From: Dryocola sp051307055
Lineage (GTDB): Bacteria > Pseudomonadota > Gammaproteobacteria > Enterobacterales > Enterobacteriaceae
NCBI RefSeq assembly: GCF_051307055.1
Contig: NZ_CP149994.1
Span: forward strand, 1,612,001 to 1,676,000
DNA length: 64,000 nt
Reading direction: 5' to 3'
The position numbers and the translations under genes are program-made. Under the pieces are notes generated by a model that did no database searches, was not told where the DNA came from, and worked only from the letters and a program-made list of their open reading frames with translations. Shown here piece by piece: positions 8,923 to 17,518 of the stretch (positions within the stretch are counted from its first letter, which is position 1; the number at the start of each line of letters is the position of its first letter).

Positions 8923-9279
8923 ATGGCCGAAGAAACTATTTTCAGTAAAATCATTCGCCGCGAAATTCCGGCTGATATCGTTTATCAGGATGAACTGGTT
9001 ACCGCCTTTCGCGATATTTCTCCCCAGGCGCCTACCCATATCCTTATTATTCCCAACGTGCTGATCCCCACGGTAAACCACGTCACCGCTGAGCATGAGC
9101 AGGCGTTAGGGCGCATGTTGACGGCTGCGGCGAAGATTGCTGAGCAGGAAGGCATTGCAGAAGATGGCTATCGCTTAATCATGAACTGTAACCGCCACGG
9201 CGGGCAGGAAGTTTATCATATTCATATGCACCTGCTGGGTGGACGCGCGCTCGGGCCGATGCTGACCCACAAGGGATAA
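8923..9279 (+). CDS. hinT: HIT-family purine nucleoside phosphoramidase
   Basis: HinT hydrolyses adenosine and guanosine phosphoramidates, including lysyl-AMP. It has 118 residues (E. coli 119). The histidine triad HIHMHL with its preceding VY is near residue 100, and the upstream N in the LIMNCNRHGG block is present. ATG at 8923 follows AAAAAGG. It starts the group hinT-ycfL-lpoB-thiK-nagZ-ycfP, in which the genes are 4-39 bases apart or overlap, so it is probably the first gene of an operon. Confidence 0.96.
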   Translation: MAEETIFSKIIRREIPADIVYQDELVTAFRDISPQAPTHILIIPNVLIPTVNHVTAEHEQALGRMLTAAAKIAEQEGIAEDGYRLIMNCNRHGGQEVYHIHMHLLGGRALGPMLTHKG

Positions 9280-9283
9280 AGCG

Positions 9284-9658
9284 ATGAAACGGAGCCCTCT
9301 CTTATTGCTGCTGGCGGCGGTGCTGTTGGCGGGATGTGGTTCCCGTCCCGCCATTCCGGTGAATGACCAGCAGACGCTGGTGATGGAGGCAGCGGTGCTG
9401 GCCGCCGGGATCAGCGCTGAAAAACCAGATATATCATCGGTTGACGGCGCCACCGTTTCTCAATCTGAGCTGTATAATGAGCGAAGCGTTCCGGTCACAG
9501 TGAACTATCGTTTCTACTGGTACGACGCAAAAGGGCTGGAAATCCATCCGCTCGAAAAACCACGCTCGGTGACGATACCGGCAAAAGCCGCATTAACGGT
9601 ATCGTCAACGGCCAGCTATCCGGATGCACGTAAGGTGCGTCTTTATCTCTCTTTATAA
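9284..9658 (+). CDS. ycfL: YcfL family lipoprotein
   Basis: This is a 124-residue lipoprotein of unknown function. The N-terminal hydrophobic stretch ends in the lipobox LLAGC (Cys near residue 18), followed by GS, so outer-membrane sorting by Lol is likely. The rest is a DUF1425-type beta domain (YNERSVPVTVNYRFYWYDAKG) as in E. coli YcfL. It begins 4 bases after hinT and ends 10 bases before lpoB; the link with LpoB is positional only. Confidence 0.88.
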   Translation: MKRSPLLLLLAAVLLAGCGSRPAIPVNDQQTLVMEAAVLAAGISAEKPDISSVDGATVSQSELYNERSVPVTVNYRFYWYDAKGLEIHPLEKPRSVTIPAKAALTVSSTASYPDARKVRLYLSL

Positions 9659-9668
9659 GGGGTGAATT

Positions 9669-10313
9669 TTGATTAAGGGAATCCATCGATATCTGGCGGT
9701 CGCCGCAGCGGCGATGATTTTGACTGGCTGTATTAACCGTGGCGGTGAACAACCGGCTCCGGTCGAAGAAATCAAACCGGGCACTGCTCAGCCAGCACAG
9801 CCTGAGCCAACGGTGCCGTCAGTGCCAACCGTACCGACACAGCCTGGCCCCATTACTCAGCCGGAACCCACCATTCCTGCCACGCCAAAAGTACGCAACT
9901 ATGACTGGGGCAGCGCGATGCAGCCGATGGTTGGCAAAATGCTGCAGGCCGATGGCGTAACGCCCGGCGGCGTGCTGCTGGTGGACAGCGTCAACAACCG
10001 CACTAACGGAACGCTTGATACCAGCAAGGCGACGGAAGCCCTGCGCGGCGCGCTTGCCAACAACGGCAAATTTACGCTGGTCTCCGCCCAGCAGCTTTCA
10101 ATGGCTAAGCAGCAGCTGGGCTTGTCTCCGCAGGACAGCCTGGGTTCACGCAGTAAGGCTATCGGTATCGCGCGTAACGTAGGCGCGCAGTATGTGCTTT
10201 ACAGCAACGCCAGCGGCAATGTCCATTCGCCGACCGTAAAAATGCAGCTGATGCTGGTGCAAACCGGCGAGATTATCTGGTCGGGTAGCGGTGCGGTACA
10301 GCAGTCTCAGTAA
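9669..10313 (+). CDS. lpoB: Penicillin-binding protein activator LpoB
   Basis: LpoB is the outer-membrane lipoprotein that reaches through the periplasm to activate the transpeptidase and glycosyltransferase of PBP1b. It has 214 residues, with a signal peptide and lipobox ILTGC, then a Pro/Gln/Glu-rich disordered linker (about residues 25-75) and the globular TolB-N-like domain (NYDWGSAMQPMV to the end) that contacts the UB2H domain. The start is TTG at 9669, supported by AAGGGGTG 6 bases upstream and by the immediate signal peptide. The 3' end overlaps the likely thiK start by 23 bases. Confidence 0.94.
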   Translation: MIKGIHRYLAVAAAAMILTGCINRGGEQPAPVEEIKPGTAQPAQPEPTVPSVPTVPTQPGPITQPEPTIPATPKVRNYDWGSAMQPMVGKMLQADGVTPGGVLLVDSVNNRTNGTLDTSKATEALRGALANNGKFTLVSAQQLSMAKQQLGLSPQDSLGSRSKAIGIARNVGAQYVLYSNASGNVHSPTVKMQLMLVQTGEIIWSGSGAVQQSQ

Positions 10314-11124
10314 CGCGTCACTGCAGAAGGTGATTGCGCATTCTCTTCCGGCGGCTCAGGCCGCCGGTTGCTTTTCTGCGCTGGAAGGGCTGAGCGGCGG
10401 CAGCCTGCGTTTTAAAGCTGGCGAGCGGGAGTATGTCGCCCGGCATCAGCTGGCGTCGTCGATGCCCGGCGTCTCGTTAAAACGCCAGTATCGCGCCCTG
10501 AAGCGCCTGCCCGCAGGTATCGGTCCGGCGCCGGTGTGCCTGGCCGATGGCTGGCTCATCGTTGAATGGCTAGCAGGCGAGGTAAAATCAGAACCTGTGT
10601 CGCCGGACCGGCTCGGCCCGGTGCTGTATCATTTGCATCGTCAGCGCCGCTTTGGCTGGCGCATCAGTTTGTTACCCCTGCTTGAATATTACTGGCAGCA
10701 TGCCTCGCCGGCGCGACGCAGCCCGCTCTGGCTGCGCTGGCTAAAGCAGATGAAGCGGCGGGGCGAACCAAAGCCCCTGCGGCTCGCGCCTGTGCATATG
10801 GACGTCCATGCCGGCAACCTTGTGCATCAGCAAAATGAAATCAGGCTTATCGACTGGGAATATGCGGGCGATGGAGACATCGCGCTGGAGCTGGCGGCGG
10901 TCATTACGGCGAATAATATCGATGGCGGCGAGCTGCTGCATGCTTACGCAAATTTAAGCAATATCGCTCCTGAAACGCTGCAGCGTCAGGTCCATCGCTG
11001 GCGGCCATGGGTTATGATGCTGATGGCGTCATGGTATGAATGCCGCTGGCGGCAGACGCAGGACAGAACATTTTTAACGCTGGCAGACGAGGCCTGGAGC
11101 CTGCTGCGGGCGACGAACCAATAA
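10291..11124 (+). CDS. thiK: Thiamine kinase
   Basis: ThiK phosphorylates salvaged thiamine to thiamine monophosphate. It has 277 residues with an aminoglycoside-phosphotransferase (APH) fold: a glycine-rich LSGGS nucleotide loop near residue 34, the catalytic HMDVHAGNL near 168 and the metal-binding LIDWEYAGDGDIALELA near 188. The first available start is GTG at 10291, inside the end of lpoB; another in-frame GTG at 10330 would remove 13 residues and cannot be excluded. It is clearly more diverged from E. coli ThiK than its neighbours, but all catalytic motifs are present. Confidence 0.9.
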   Translation: MRYSSLSNASLQKVIAHSLPAAQAAGCFSALEGLSGGSLRFKAGEREYVARHQLASSMPGVSLKRQYRALKRLPAGIGPAPVCLADGWLIVEWLAGEVKSEPVSPDRLGPVLYHLHRQRRFGWRISLLPLLEYYWQHASPARRSPLWLRWLKQMKRRGEPKPLRLAPVHMDVHAGNLVHQQNEIRLIDWEYAGDGDIALELAAVITANNIDGGELLHAYANLSNIAPETLQRQVHRWRPWVMMLMASWYECRWRQTQDRTFLTLADEAWSLLRATNQ

Positions 11125-11136
11125 AGAGAGGTAGAT

Positions 11137-12162
11137 GTGGGCCCGGTAATGTTGGATGTGGCAGGCTTTGAGCTGGATGCCGAAGAGCGTGAGATTCTGC
11201 AGCACCCGCTGGTGGGCGGGCTGATACTCTTTACCCGCAACTATCACGATCCCGAACAGCTACGCGAGCTGGTTCGCCAGATTCGTGCAGCATCGCGCCA
11301 TCGTCTCGTGGTCGCAGTCGATCAGGAAGGTGGACGCGTGCAACGCTTCCGTGAAGGATTTACCCGTCTTCCAGCCGCGCAATCTTTTGCGGCTATTCAT
11401 GGCCTGGAGAAGGGCGGCGAGCTGGCGCAGGATGCAGGCTGGCTGATGGCCAGCGAAATGATCGCTATGGATATCGACATCAGCTTTGCGCCGGTGCTGG
11501 ATATCGGCCATATCAGCGCGGCGATCGGCGAGCGTTCATATCATGAAGATCCGCTCAAGGCGCAGGCGTTAGCGACACGCTTTATCGACGGCATGCATGC
11601 CGCAGGCATGAAAAGCACCGGCAAACATTTCCCCGGCCACGGTGCGGTGACAGCGGATTCCCATAAAGAAACGCCGCGTGACCCTCGCGAAGAAGCCGTT
11701 ATTCGCCAGCATGATATGCAAATTTTCCGCATGCTTATTTCCGATAATAAACTTGATGCCATCATGCCGGCACACGTGATCTACACTGATGTTGATCCTC
11801 GTCCGGCGAGCGGTTCCGCGCACTGGTTAAAAACCGTGTTGCGCGGTGAGCTGGGTTTTGAAGGCGTGATCTTCTCTGACGATTTATCTATGGAAGGCGC
11901 GGCGATTATGGGCAGCTACGCCGAACGAGGCCAGGCCTCGCTGGATGCGGGTTGCGATATGATCCTGGTCTGCAATAATCGTAAGGGTGCCGTGAGCGTG
12001 TTAGATAACCTGTCGCCGGTCAATGCGGACCGTGTTACAGGTTTGTATCATAAAGGTTCATTTACCCGTCAGGAACTGATGGCTTCCGCGCGCTGGAAGC
12101 AGGTTAACCAGCAGCTTGAAGCGCTACATGAACGGTGGCAGGCCCACAAGGCGGGTCTTTAA
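11137..12162 (+). CDS. nagZ: Beta-N-acetylhexosaminidase
   Basis: NagZ is a cytoplasmic family-3 glycosidase that removes GlcNAc from GlcNAc-1,6-anhydroMurNAc peptides during peptidoglycan recycling and so controls AmpC induction in species that carry ampR. It has 341 residues, equal to E. coli. The signature KHFPGHGAVTADSHKETP contains the catalytic His-Asp dyad and the nucleophile Asp lies in FSDDLSM. The GTG start at 11137 follows GAGAGGTAG. nagK, which handles the released GlcNAc, also lies in this window. Confidence 0.95.
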   Translation: MGPVMLDVAGFELDAEEREILQHPLVGGLILFTRNYHDPEQLRELVRQIRAASRHRLVVAVDQEGGRVQRFREGFTRLPAAQSFAAIHGLEKGGELAQDAGWLMASEMIAMDIDISFAPVLDIGHISAAIGERSYHEDPLKAQALATRFIDGMHAAGMKSTGKHFPGHGAVTADSHKETPRDPREEAVIRQHDMQIFRMLISDNKLDAIMPAHVIYTDVDPRPASGSAHWLKTVLRGELGFEGVIFSDDLSMEGAAIMGSYAERGQASLDAGCDMILVCNNRKGAVSVLDNLSPVNADRVTGLYHKGSFTRQELMASARWKQVNQQLEALHERWQAHKAGL

Positions 12163-12201
12163 CCCTCAGGCCCGATGGCCTGTTTTCGCGGTGAGGATGC
12201 A

Positions 12202-12744
12202 ATGATTATCTATTTACACGGTTTTGACTCCAACAGTCCCGGTAACCATGAAAAAGTGCTGCAGCTTCAGTTTATCGATCCGGACGTGCGGCTTATCAGC
12301 TACAGCACGCGGCACCCGAAGCATGACATGCAACACCTGCTCAAAGAGGTGGACAAAATGCTGCAGCTAACCGATGACGAACGTCCGCTGATTTGCGGCG
12401 TGGGGTTGGGCGGCTACTGGGCTGAACGTATCGGTTTTCTGTGTGATATCCGCCAGGTCGTCTTTAATCCAAACCTCTTCCCGCAGGAGAACATGGAAGG
12501 AAAAATCGACCGCCCGGAGGAGTACGAGGATATCGCCACCAAATGCGTGCAGAATTTCCGTGAGAAAAACCGCGATCGCTGCCTGGTTATCCTGTCGCGT
12601 AACGATGAGGCGCTGAACAGCCAACGCTCGGCCCAGACGCTGCATCATTACTATGAAATCATCTGGGACGATGAGCAGACCCACAAATTTAAAAATATCT
12701 CCCCGCATCTTCAGCGTATGAAAGCTTTTAAAACGCTGGGATAA
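12202..12744 (+). CDS. ycfP: YcfP family alpha/beta-hydrolase-like protein
   Basis: This is a 180-residue UPF0227 protein (E. coli YcfP, 180). It has an alpha/beta-hydrolase-like layout with YLHGFDSN near the start and GVGLGGYWAE at the position of the nucleophile elbow; a Gly occupies the nucleophile position, so hydrolase activity is doubtful and its function is not known. I chose the ATG at 12202 (GAGG upstream) because it gives the E. coli N terminus; an upstream in-frame start at 12175 adds a non-conserved tail. It is the last gene of the hinT group and is followed by a terminator. Confidence 0.92.
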   Translation: MIIYLHGFDSNSPGNHEKVLQLQFIDPDVRLISYSTRHPKHDMQHLLKEVDKMLQLTDDERPLICGVGLGGYWAERIGFLCDIRQVVFNPNLFPQENMEGKIDRPEEYEDIATKCVQNFREKNRDRCLVILSRNDEALNSQRSAQTLHHYYEIIWDDEQTHKFKNISPHLQRMKAFKTLG

Positions 12745-12770
12745 CGTTCCGGTAAGCGGGTTAAAAATTT

Positions 12771-12797
12771 ACGGGTCAGCGTTTGCTGGCCCGTTTT
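12771..12797 (+). terminator. Terminator after ycfP
   Basis: ACGGGTCAGC pairs with GCTGGCCCGT around GTTT, with one G-T pair, and is followed by TTTGTTT. Confidence 0.75.
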
Positions 12798-12820
12798 GTT
12801 TATCTTTCCGGCATTAAAAA

Positions 12821-12834
12821 TTGATGTATATCAA
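12821..12834 (+). promoter_or_regulatory. FNR site in the ndh promoter
   Basis: TTGATGTATATCAA is a full match to the FNR consensus TTGAT-N4-ATCAA and lies in the same position as the FNR site that represses ndh anaerobically in E. coli. It is followed by ATGACCAATGCACC, as in the E. coli promoter. An additional 9-bp inverted repeat (TATGACCAA at 12841, TTGGTCATA at 12870) surrounds the promoter region. Confidence 0.85.
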
Positions 12835-12969
12835 TTTTGGTATGACCAATGCACCCTTCATGTTATTCTTTGGTCATATCGACGTAGTCGCTCGTGCAAC
12901 CTGTTGTTAATTAAAAGTTATTTTTATAACCGTTAGATAACAATTGGTTAATATTTTAAGGGGGTCGCT

Positions 12970-14274
12970 TTGACTACGCCATTAAGAAAGATTGTCGTTG
13001 TAGGCGGTGGTGCCGGTGGACTTGAGCTGGCTACGCAGTTAGGGAAAAAACTGGGCCGCGGCAGGAAAGCTAAAATTACGCTGGTCGATCGCAACCACAG
13101 CCATCTCTGGAAACCTCTGCTGCACGAAGTAGCAACCGGTTCCCTCGATGAAGGCGTGGACGCGCTAAGCTACCTGGCGCATGCGCGTAATCATCATTTC
13201 CAGTTCCAGCTTGGCTCGGTGATGGATATCAACCGTGAAGCCAAAACTCTGACGCTGGCAGCGCTGCGTGACGAGAAGGGTGAGCTGCTGGTGCCGGAAC
13301 GTAAGATCCCGTACGACACCCTGGTGATGGCGCTGGGCAGCACCTCTAATGATTTCAACACGCCGGGCGTGAAAGAAAACTGTATTTTCCTCGACAACCC
13401 GCATCAGGCGCGTCGTTTCCATTCTGAAATGCTGAATCTGTTCCTGAAGTATTCTTCAGACATGGGCGTTGGCGGAAAAGTTAATATCGCCATCGTTGGC
13501 GGCGGCGCAACGGGCGTTGAGCTGTCCGCAGAGCTGCATAACGCGGTAAAACAGCTGCACAGCTATGGCTACAAAGGGCTGACCAACGAAGCGTTAAACG
13601 TCACGCTGGTGGAAGCGGGCGAGCGCATTCTGCCTGCGCTGCCGCCGCGTATTTCCATTGCGGCGCATAACGAACTGACCAAGCTCGGCGTGCGGGTGTT
13701 AACCCAGACCATGGTTACCTCCGCTGATGCGGGCGGTCTGAATACCAAAGATGGCGAGTATATTGCGGCAGACCTGATGGTCTGGGCCGCGGGCATCAAA
13801 GCGCCAGACTTTATGAAGGATATCGGCGGGCTTGAAACCAACCGTATCAATCAGCTGGTAACGGAGCCAACCCTGCAAACCACTCGCGATCCGGATATTT
13901 ACGCGATTGGCGACTGCGCCTCCTGCGCCCGCCCGGAAGGCGGCTTCGTGCCTCCTCGCGCCCAGGCCGCGCACCAGATGGCTTCGCTTGCGCTGACCAA
14001 CATCCTTGCGCAGATGAAAGACAAGCCGCTGAAGCCTTATGTTTATAAGGATCACGGCTCGCTGGTCTCCCTGTCGCGATTCTCCACCGTTGGCAGCCTG
14101 ATGGGGAACCTGATGCGCGGCTCAATGATGGTAGAAGGGCGCATGGCTCGCTTTGTCTATATCTCTTTGTACCGCATGCACCAGGTTGCGCTGCACGGCT
14201 ATTTCAAGACCGGCCTGATGATGCTGGTTGGCAGCATCAACCGCGTAATACGACCGCGCCTGAAGCTGCACTGA
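12970..14274 (+). CDS. ndh: Type II NADH:quinone oxidoreductase
   Basis: Ndh-2 transfers electrons from NADH to ubiquinone without pumping protons. It has 434 residues, as in E. coli. FAD-binding VVGGGAGGLELATQLG is at the N terminus, NADH-binding IAIVGGGATGVELSAEL near residue 176, and DIYAIGDCA near 310 completes the FAD site. The amphipathic C-terminal region (GLMMLVGSINRVIRPRLKLH) anchors the enzyme to the membrane. TTG at 12970 is the start, preceded by AAGGGGGTC, as in E. coli. FNR repression is likely from the upstream site. Confidence 0.96.
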   Translation: MTTPLRKIVVVGGGAGGLELATQLGKKLGRGRKAKITLVDRNHSHLWKPLLHEVATGSLDEGVDALSYLAHARNHHFQFQLGSVMDINREAKTLTLAALRDEKGELLVPERKIPYDTLVMALGSTSNDFNTPGVKENCIFLDNPHQARRFHSEMLNLFLKYSSDMGVGGKVNIAIVGGGATGVELSAELHNAVKQLHSYGYKGLTNEALNVTLVEAGERILPALPPRISIAAHNELTKLGVRVLTQTMVTSADAGGLNTKDGEYIAADLMVWAAGIKAPDFMKDIGGLETNRINQLVTEPTLQTTRDPDIYAIGDCASCARPEGGFVPPRAQAAHQMASLALTNILAQMKDKPLKPYVYKDHGSLVSLSRFSTVGSLMGNLMRGSMMVEGRMARFVYISLYRMHQVALHGYFKTGLMMLVGSINRVIRPRLKLH

Positions 14275-14291
14275 TTTACTCACCTCTCCAG

Positions 14292-14316
14292 AACCCGGCC
14301 CCTGGCCGGGTTTATT
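14292..14316 (+). terminator. ndh terminator
   Basis: AACCCGGCC (14292-14300) pairs with GGCCGGGTT (14304-14312), loop CCT, followed by TTATT. It may also serve the convergent chemoreceptor gene. Confidence 0.8.
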
Positions 14317-14360
14317 CCGCTGACAAAATCCGCTGATGTTAAAGATTACTTTGCCAGCAC

Positions 14361-16145
14361 TTAAAGACGGAACTGGTTTACCGCAACGGCAAGCTCACTT
14401 GCCCGCTCGGTAAGGGCCGTTGAAGCAGTGGTTGATTCCTCTACCAGCGCGGCGTTCTGCTGCACCATGGTATCCAGTTGTGCAGTCGCCGCGTTTATCT
14501 CAGCGATGCCTTTCATTTGTTCGTCCGCCGCCTGGCTAATCTCCGACATGACGGAGGTAAGCGAGGAGACGCTGCTGACGATTTCCTCTATCGCCTTGCC
14601 GGTGTGGTGCACCTGTTTCGCACCCGACGAGACGCTGGACACCGTAGTGTTAATCAACAGCCTGATCTCCTTAGCGGCCTCTGCGCTACGGCCTGCCAGA
14701 TTCCGCACCTCGTTTGCGACGACGGCAAAACCTCTGCCCTGTTCACCCGCTCGTGCGGCTTCCACCGAGGCGTTGAGCGCCAGTATATTAGTCTGAAATG
14801 CGATGCCGTCGATCACGCCGATAATATTAGATATTTTCTCAGAGGCCGCTTCGATATTGCTCATGGTCTGAATCACCTCGTGTATGGATTCTCCGCCGCG
14901 TCGCGCAACCTGAGCGGCTGACAGTACCGATGTGTTCGCCTCGCGTGATGAGCTGGCAAATAGCTCCACGGTGGAAGAAATCTGCTCAAGCGCCGCGGAG
15001 GTTTGCTGCACACTTGCGGCCGCTGATTCCGTGCGGGCGGAAAGATCGAGATTCCCGGCGGCAATTTCTGCCGATCCAGCATGTACCGATCCGCTGCTGT
15101 TGCGAATCGATTTCATCACCCCAGCGAGATTATCCAGAAAGTGGTTAAACTCGTTGGCAATCTGTGCCACCTCGTCCTTACCGTTAACGGCGAGTCGATG
15201 GGTCAGATTTTTCTGTGCAATGGCGTCTTTCATCGCTTCACGCACGCGAATCAATGGGTCGATACTGCGTCTTGTAATCACCGTAACAATAGAGGCAGCA
15301 AGCGCCATCAGCACAAACAGCGAGAAGAGTGAAGTCCATAGCAACGAGCGTATGTTGGCGGTGGCTTCTGCTTTATCCATAGCGATGACAATAAACCACG
15401 ATGTGTCCTTCAGCGGCATCGCCATCATAAAAGTCGGACGCCCTGAAATATCAACCAGAACAGGCAATTTAGATTGCAGTAATTTGGGAAGATCAAGCGC
15501 TGGCGCGATGTCGGAAATTGGTTTGAGCGTCAAAGCTGCGTCGGGGTGGCCGATAATCGTACCATCAGCATCCATTAGCATGCCAAAACTGTCCGGCGTC
15601 GGACGGATTGCGCGTACGCTGTCGATTACCTCAGCAATATCGACATCCCCTCCTACGACGCCCAGCAGTTGCCCGTTATCAATGCGCGGTGCCGCTACGG
15701 TGACAACCAGTTTGTTCGTAATAACATCCACGTAGGGGTTGGTTATCATTAATTTTTTTACCTGTGAGGCCTGGATATACCACGATCTTGACGTTGGATC
15801 GTACCCTTCCGGTATCCCGGCCTGGTCGGAGGCAATCATCCTTTTATCCGCATAGCCAATATAGGTGTTTATAAAGTTGCCGGAGGCGGAAGTGTGCAAT
15901 AACAGAGGAACAGGATCGGCATCCGTCACGTGCGGCTTGAGAGAGTTAATCTGCGCGGCTTTGTTTTCGATCCACTGATTCACCGCTGCGGTATGGCTTG
16001 CCGTCAGCGAAGTGAGCGCGCTGTTGATAGATGCGGTGTTAGCCGAATAGGTAATAGAGTAATTGATAAAGGTATTTACTGATAAAGCGCCGACCACAAT
16101 TAACATAGTGGCGACTAAAAGTCTGGTGCGAATAGAATTAAACAT
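14361..16145 (-). CDS. Methyl-accepting chemotaxis protein with dCache domain
   Basis: The protein has 594 residues: TM1 about 8-28, a periplasmic double-Cache domain about 30-270, TM2 about 275-297, HAMP, then a methyl-accepting coiled coil with the hairpin-tip signature GIAFQTNILALNASVEAARAG. The dCache domain shows the R-x-W-Y (SRSWY), Y-x-D (PYVD) and later Asp (GGDVDI) pattern known from amino-acid-binding dCache receptors such as PctA, so an amino acid or related amine ligand is likely. The C terminus (NQFRL) lacks the NWETF-type CheR/CheB tether. I prefer ATG 16145 to TTG 16163. A FliA-type promoter lies upstream, so it is probably expressed with the flagellar regulon. It is not part of the E. 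coli order here. Confidence 0.9.
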   Translation of the reverse strand: MFNSIRTRLLVATMLIVVGALSVNTFINYSITYSANTASINSALTSLTASHTAAVNQWIENKAAQINSLKPHVTDADPVPLLLHTSASGNFINTYIGYADKRMIASDQAGIPEGYDPTSRSWYIQASQVKKLMITNPYVDVITNKLVVTVAAPRIDNGQLLGVVGGDVDIAEVIDSVRAIRPTPDSFGMLMDADGTIIGHPDAALTLKPISDIAPALDLPKLLQSKLPVLVDISGRPTFMMAMPLKDTSWFIVIAMDKAEATANIRSLLWTSLFSLFVLMALAASIVTVITRRSIDPLIRVREAMKDAIAQKNLTHRLAVNGKDEVAQIANEFNHFLDNLAGVMKSIRNSSGSVHAGSAEIAAGNLDLSARTESAAASVQQTSAALEQISSTVELFASSSREANTSVLSAAQVARRGGESIHEVIQTMSNIEAASEKISNIIGVIDGIAFQTNILALNASVEAARAGEQGRGFAVVANEVRNLAGRSAEAAKEIRLLINTTVSSVSSGAKQVHHTGKAIEEIVSSVSSLTSVMSEISQAADEQMKGIAEINAATAQLDTMVQQNAALVEESTTASTALTERASELAVAVNQFRL

Positions 16146-16181
16146 GCTGTCCCATCTAATCAATTTACATTGTAATATTTA

Positions 16182-16208
16182 TAAACGGTTAGAAGGGAAA
16201 TAACTTTA
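16182..16208 (-). promoter_or_regulatory. Likely sigma-28 (FliA) promoter of the chemoreceptor
   Basis: On the minus strand TAAAGTTA, an 11-base spacer and ACCGTTTA match the FliA consensus TAAAGTTT-N11-GCCGATAA at 7 of 8 and 5 of 8 positions, 37 bases before the chosen ATG. Confidence 0.6.
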
Positions 16209-16940
16209 ATAATTTACAAAGGATAAATATAAATATTTTACCAGACGCCTTTAGTCTTGCTGAAAATTTTATACGCAAAGCTTTGGGTAAATATTAAATA
16301 TTTATTTACTCTCCATCAGGTCTTTTAATAGATCTCGAATTGTGATTTAAATGTTTGAAAAGTATCACAGATTGTGGGAGGTGGCAAGCCCGCTCTCCTT
16401 TGCGGCGTGATGCTGGAAAAATGAGGATTACACGCCGAAAATTGTAGCATTTCAGAAGGGGAATTGTTGCGAATATGTTTATTTATTACGTTGCGCAAGA
16501 GAGCCAATACGCTCATATTTGGCCTGCAGAATGACGGAAGATAATAATTTATATTCGACGCCTGTGCCCAGTTATTAATAATTAACAGTGCCCGCTTATA
16601 TTCTGCCTCGTCCGGTCCCATATGGCTTTTATGCTTATTATCCGGGAGATATATTTATTTTTCACTGGATAATGGCTAAATCCGTAGTCATCAATCATTT
16701 TGTCTATTTCATACCTCTGGCTCCTGGAAGCGCTTGTCAGCCGATTTTGTATGAGTGCCTTAAAGCCTGCGCCGGTTCGTGGCTCTGGATACCCTCGGCA
16801 ATGCGTTATAAACGCTTAGGAGTTCTCTTAAACCTGTTGATTTAAAGATTGAATCCGCACTTTTCATCCGTTGTCTGATTTGTCACTGGTCGTAATTGGT
16901 TGCAAAATTGCCGGTAATTACACAGTCAGGAGGGTGTCCT
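16209..16940. other. AT-rich region without a recognised gene
   Basis: About 730 bases between the chemoreceptor and ycfJ are clearly richer in A and T than the flanks. The longest minus-strand frame (16621-16325, 98 codons from a GTG/ATG near MGPDEAEYK) has no signal, motif or ribosome-binding site that I recognise. A 38-codon minus-strand frame starting MIDDYGFSHYP (near 16700) precedes it in another frame. They might be pieces of one decayed gene, but I cannot show this. The last 60 bases contain the ycfJ ribosome-binding site. Confidence 0.4.
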
Positions 16941-17477
16941 GTGAATAAATCAATGTTAGCGGGTATAGGTATTGGCGTGGCCGCAGCACTTGGTGTTGCT
17001 GCGGTCGCAGGTATGAACGTATTTGATCGCGGCCCTCAGTACGCCCAGGTGGTGTCTGCGACGCCAATCAAGGAAACGGTAAAAACGCCGCGCAAAGAGT
17101 GCCGCAACGTGGCCGTAACCCATCGTGCTCCGGTACAGGATGAAAACCGCATCCTGGGCTCGGCTCTTGGTGCGGTTGCAGGCGGCGTCATCGGCCATCA
17201 GTTCGGCGGCGGACGCGGTAAAGACGTTGCCACCGTAGTTGGCGCGCTGGGCGGCGGTTACGCCGGTAATCAGGTGCAGGGCACCATGCAGGATCGCGAT
17301 ACCTACACCACGACGCAGCAGCGCTGTAAAACGGTGTACGACAAATCAGAAAAAATGCTTGGCTACGATGTGACCTACCGCATTGGCGATCAGCAAGGGA
17401 AAATCCGTATGGATAAAGATCCCGGCACGCAGATCCCGCTGGACGGCAACGGCCAGCTGGTGCTCAATAAGATCTAA
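16941..17477 (+). CDS. ycfJ: YcfJ, glycine-zipper 2TM protein
   Basis: This is a 178-residue envelope protein (E. coli YcfJ has 179). It has an N-terminal hydrophobic segment, then a glycine-zipper region (GALGAVAGGVIGHQFGGG and the following VVGALGGGYAGNQ), typical of the Rick_17kDa/YmgG-type glycine-zipper 2TM family, and a beta-rich C terminus. Its function is not established. The GTG at 16941 is chosen because CAGGAGGG lies 7 bases upstream and the sequence NKSMLAGIGIG starts as in E. coli. An in-frame start at 16896 adds 15 unrelated residues. Confidence 0.92.
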   Translation: MNKSMLAGIGIGVAAALGVAAVAGMNVFDRGPQYAQVVSATPIKETVKTPRKECRNVAVTHRAPVQDENRILGSALGAVAGGVIGHQFGGGRGKDVATVVGALGGGYAGNQVQGTMQDRDTYTTTQQRCKTVYDKSEKMLGYDVTYRIGDQQGKIRMDKDPGTQIPLDGNGQLVLNKI

Positions 17478-17490
17478 TTATCCGACGTGC

Positions 17491-17518
17491 GGCGGGTCAG
17501 CGACCCGCCTGCGCTTTT
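17491..17518. terminator. Hairpin between convergent ycfJ and oxidoreductase gene
   Basis: GGCGGGTC (17491-17498) pairs with GACCCGCC (17502-17509), loop AGC, followed on the plus strand by TGCGCTTTT. Confidence 0.7.

Noticed and set aside
16145..16163. TTG start of the chemoreceptor at 16163
   Set aside because: The ATG at 16145 begins directly before the first membrane helix (MFNSIRTRLL), the usual receptor start.
16588..16845. 85-codon plus-strand frame (MPAYILPRPV)
   Set aside because: No ribosome-binding site, odd composition (Pro, Tyr and Cys) and no similarity that I recognise; kept only as part of the unexplained AT-rich stretch.
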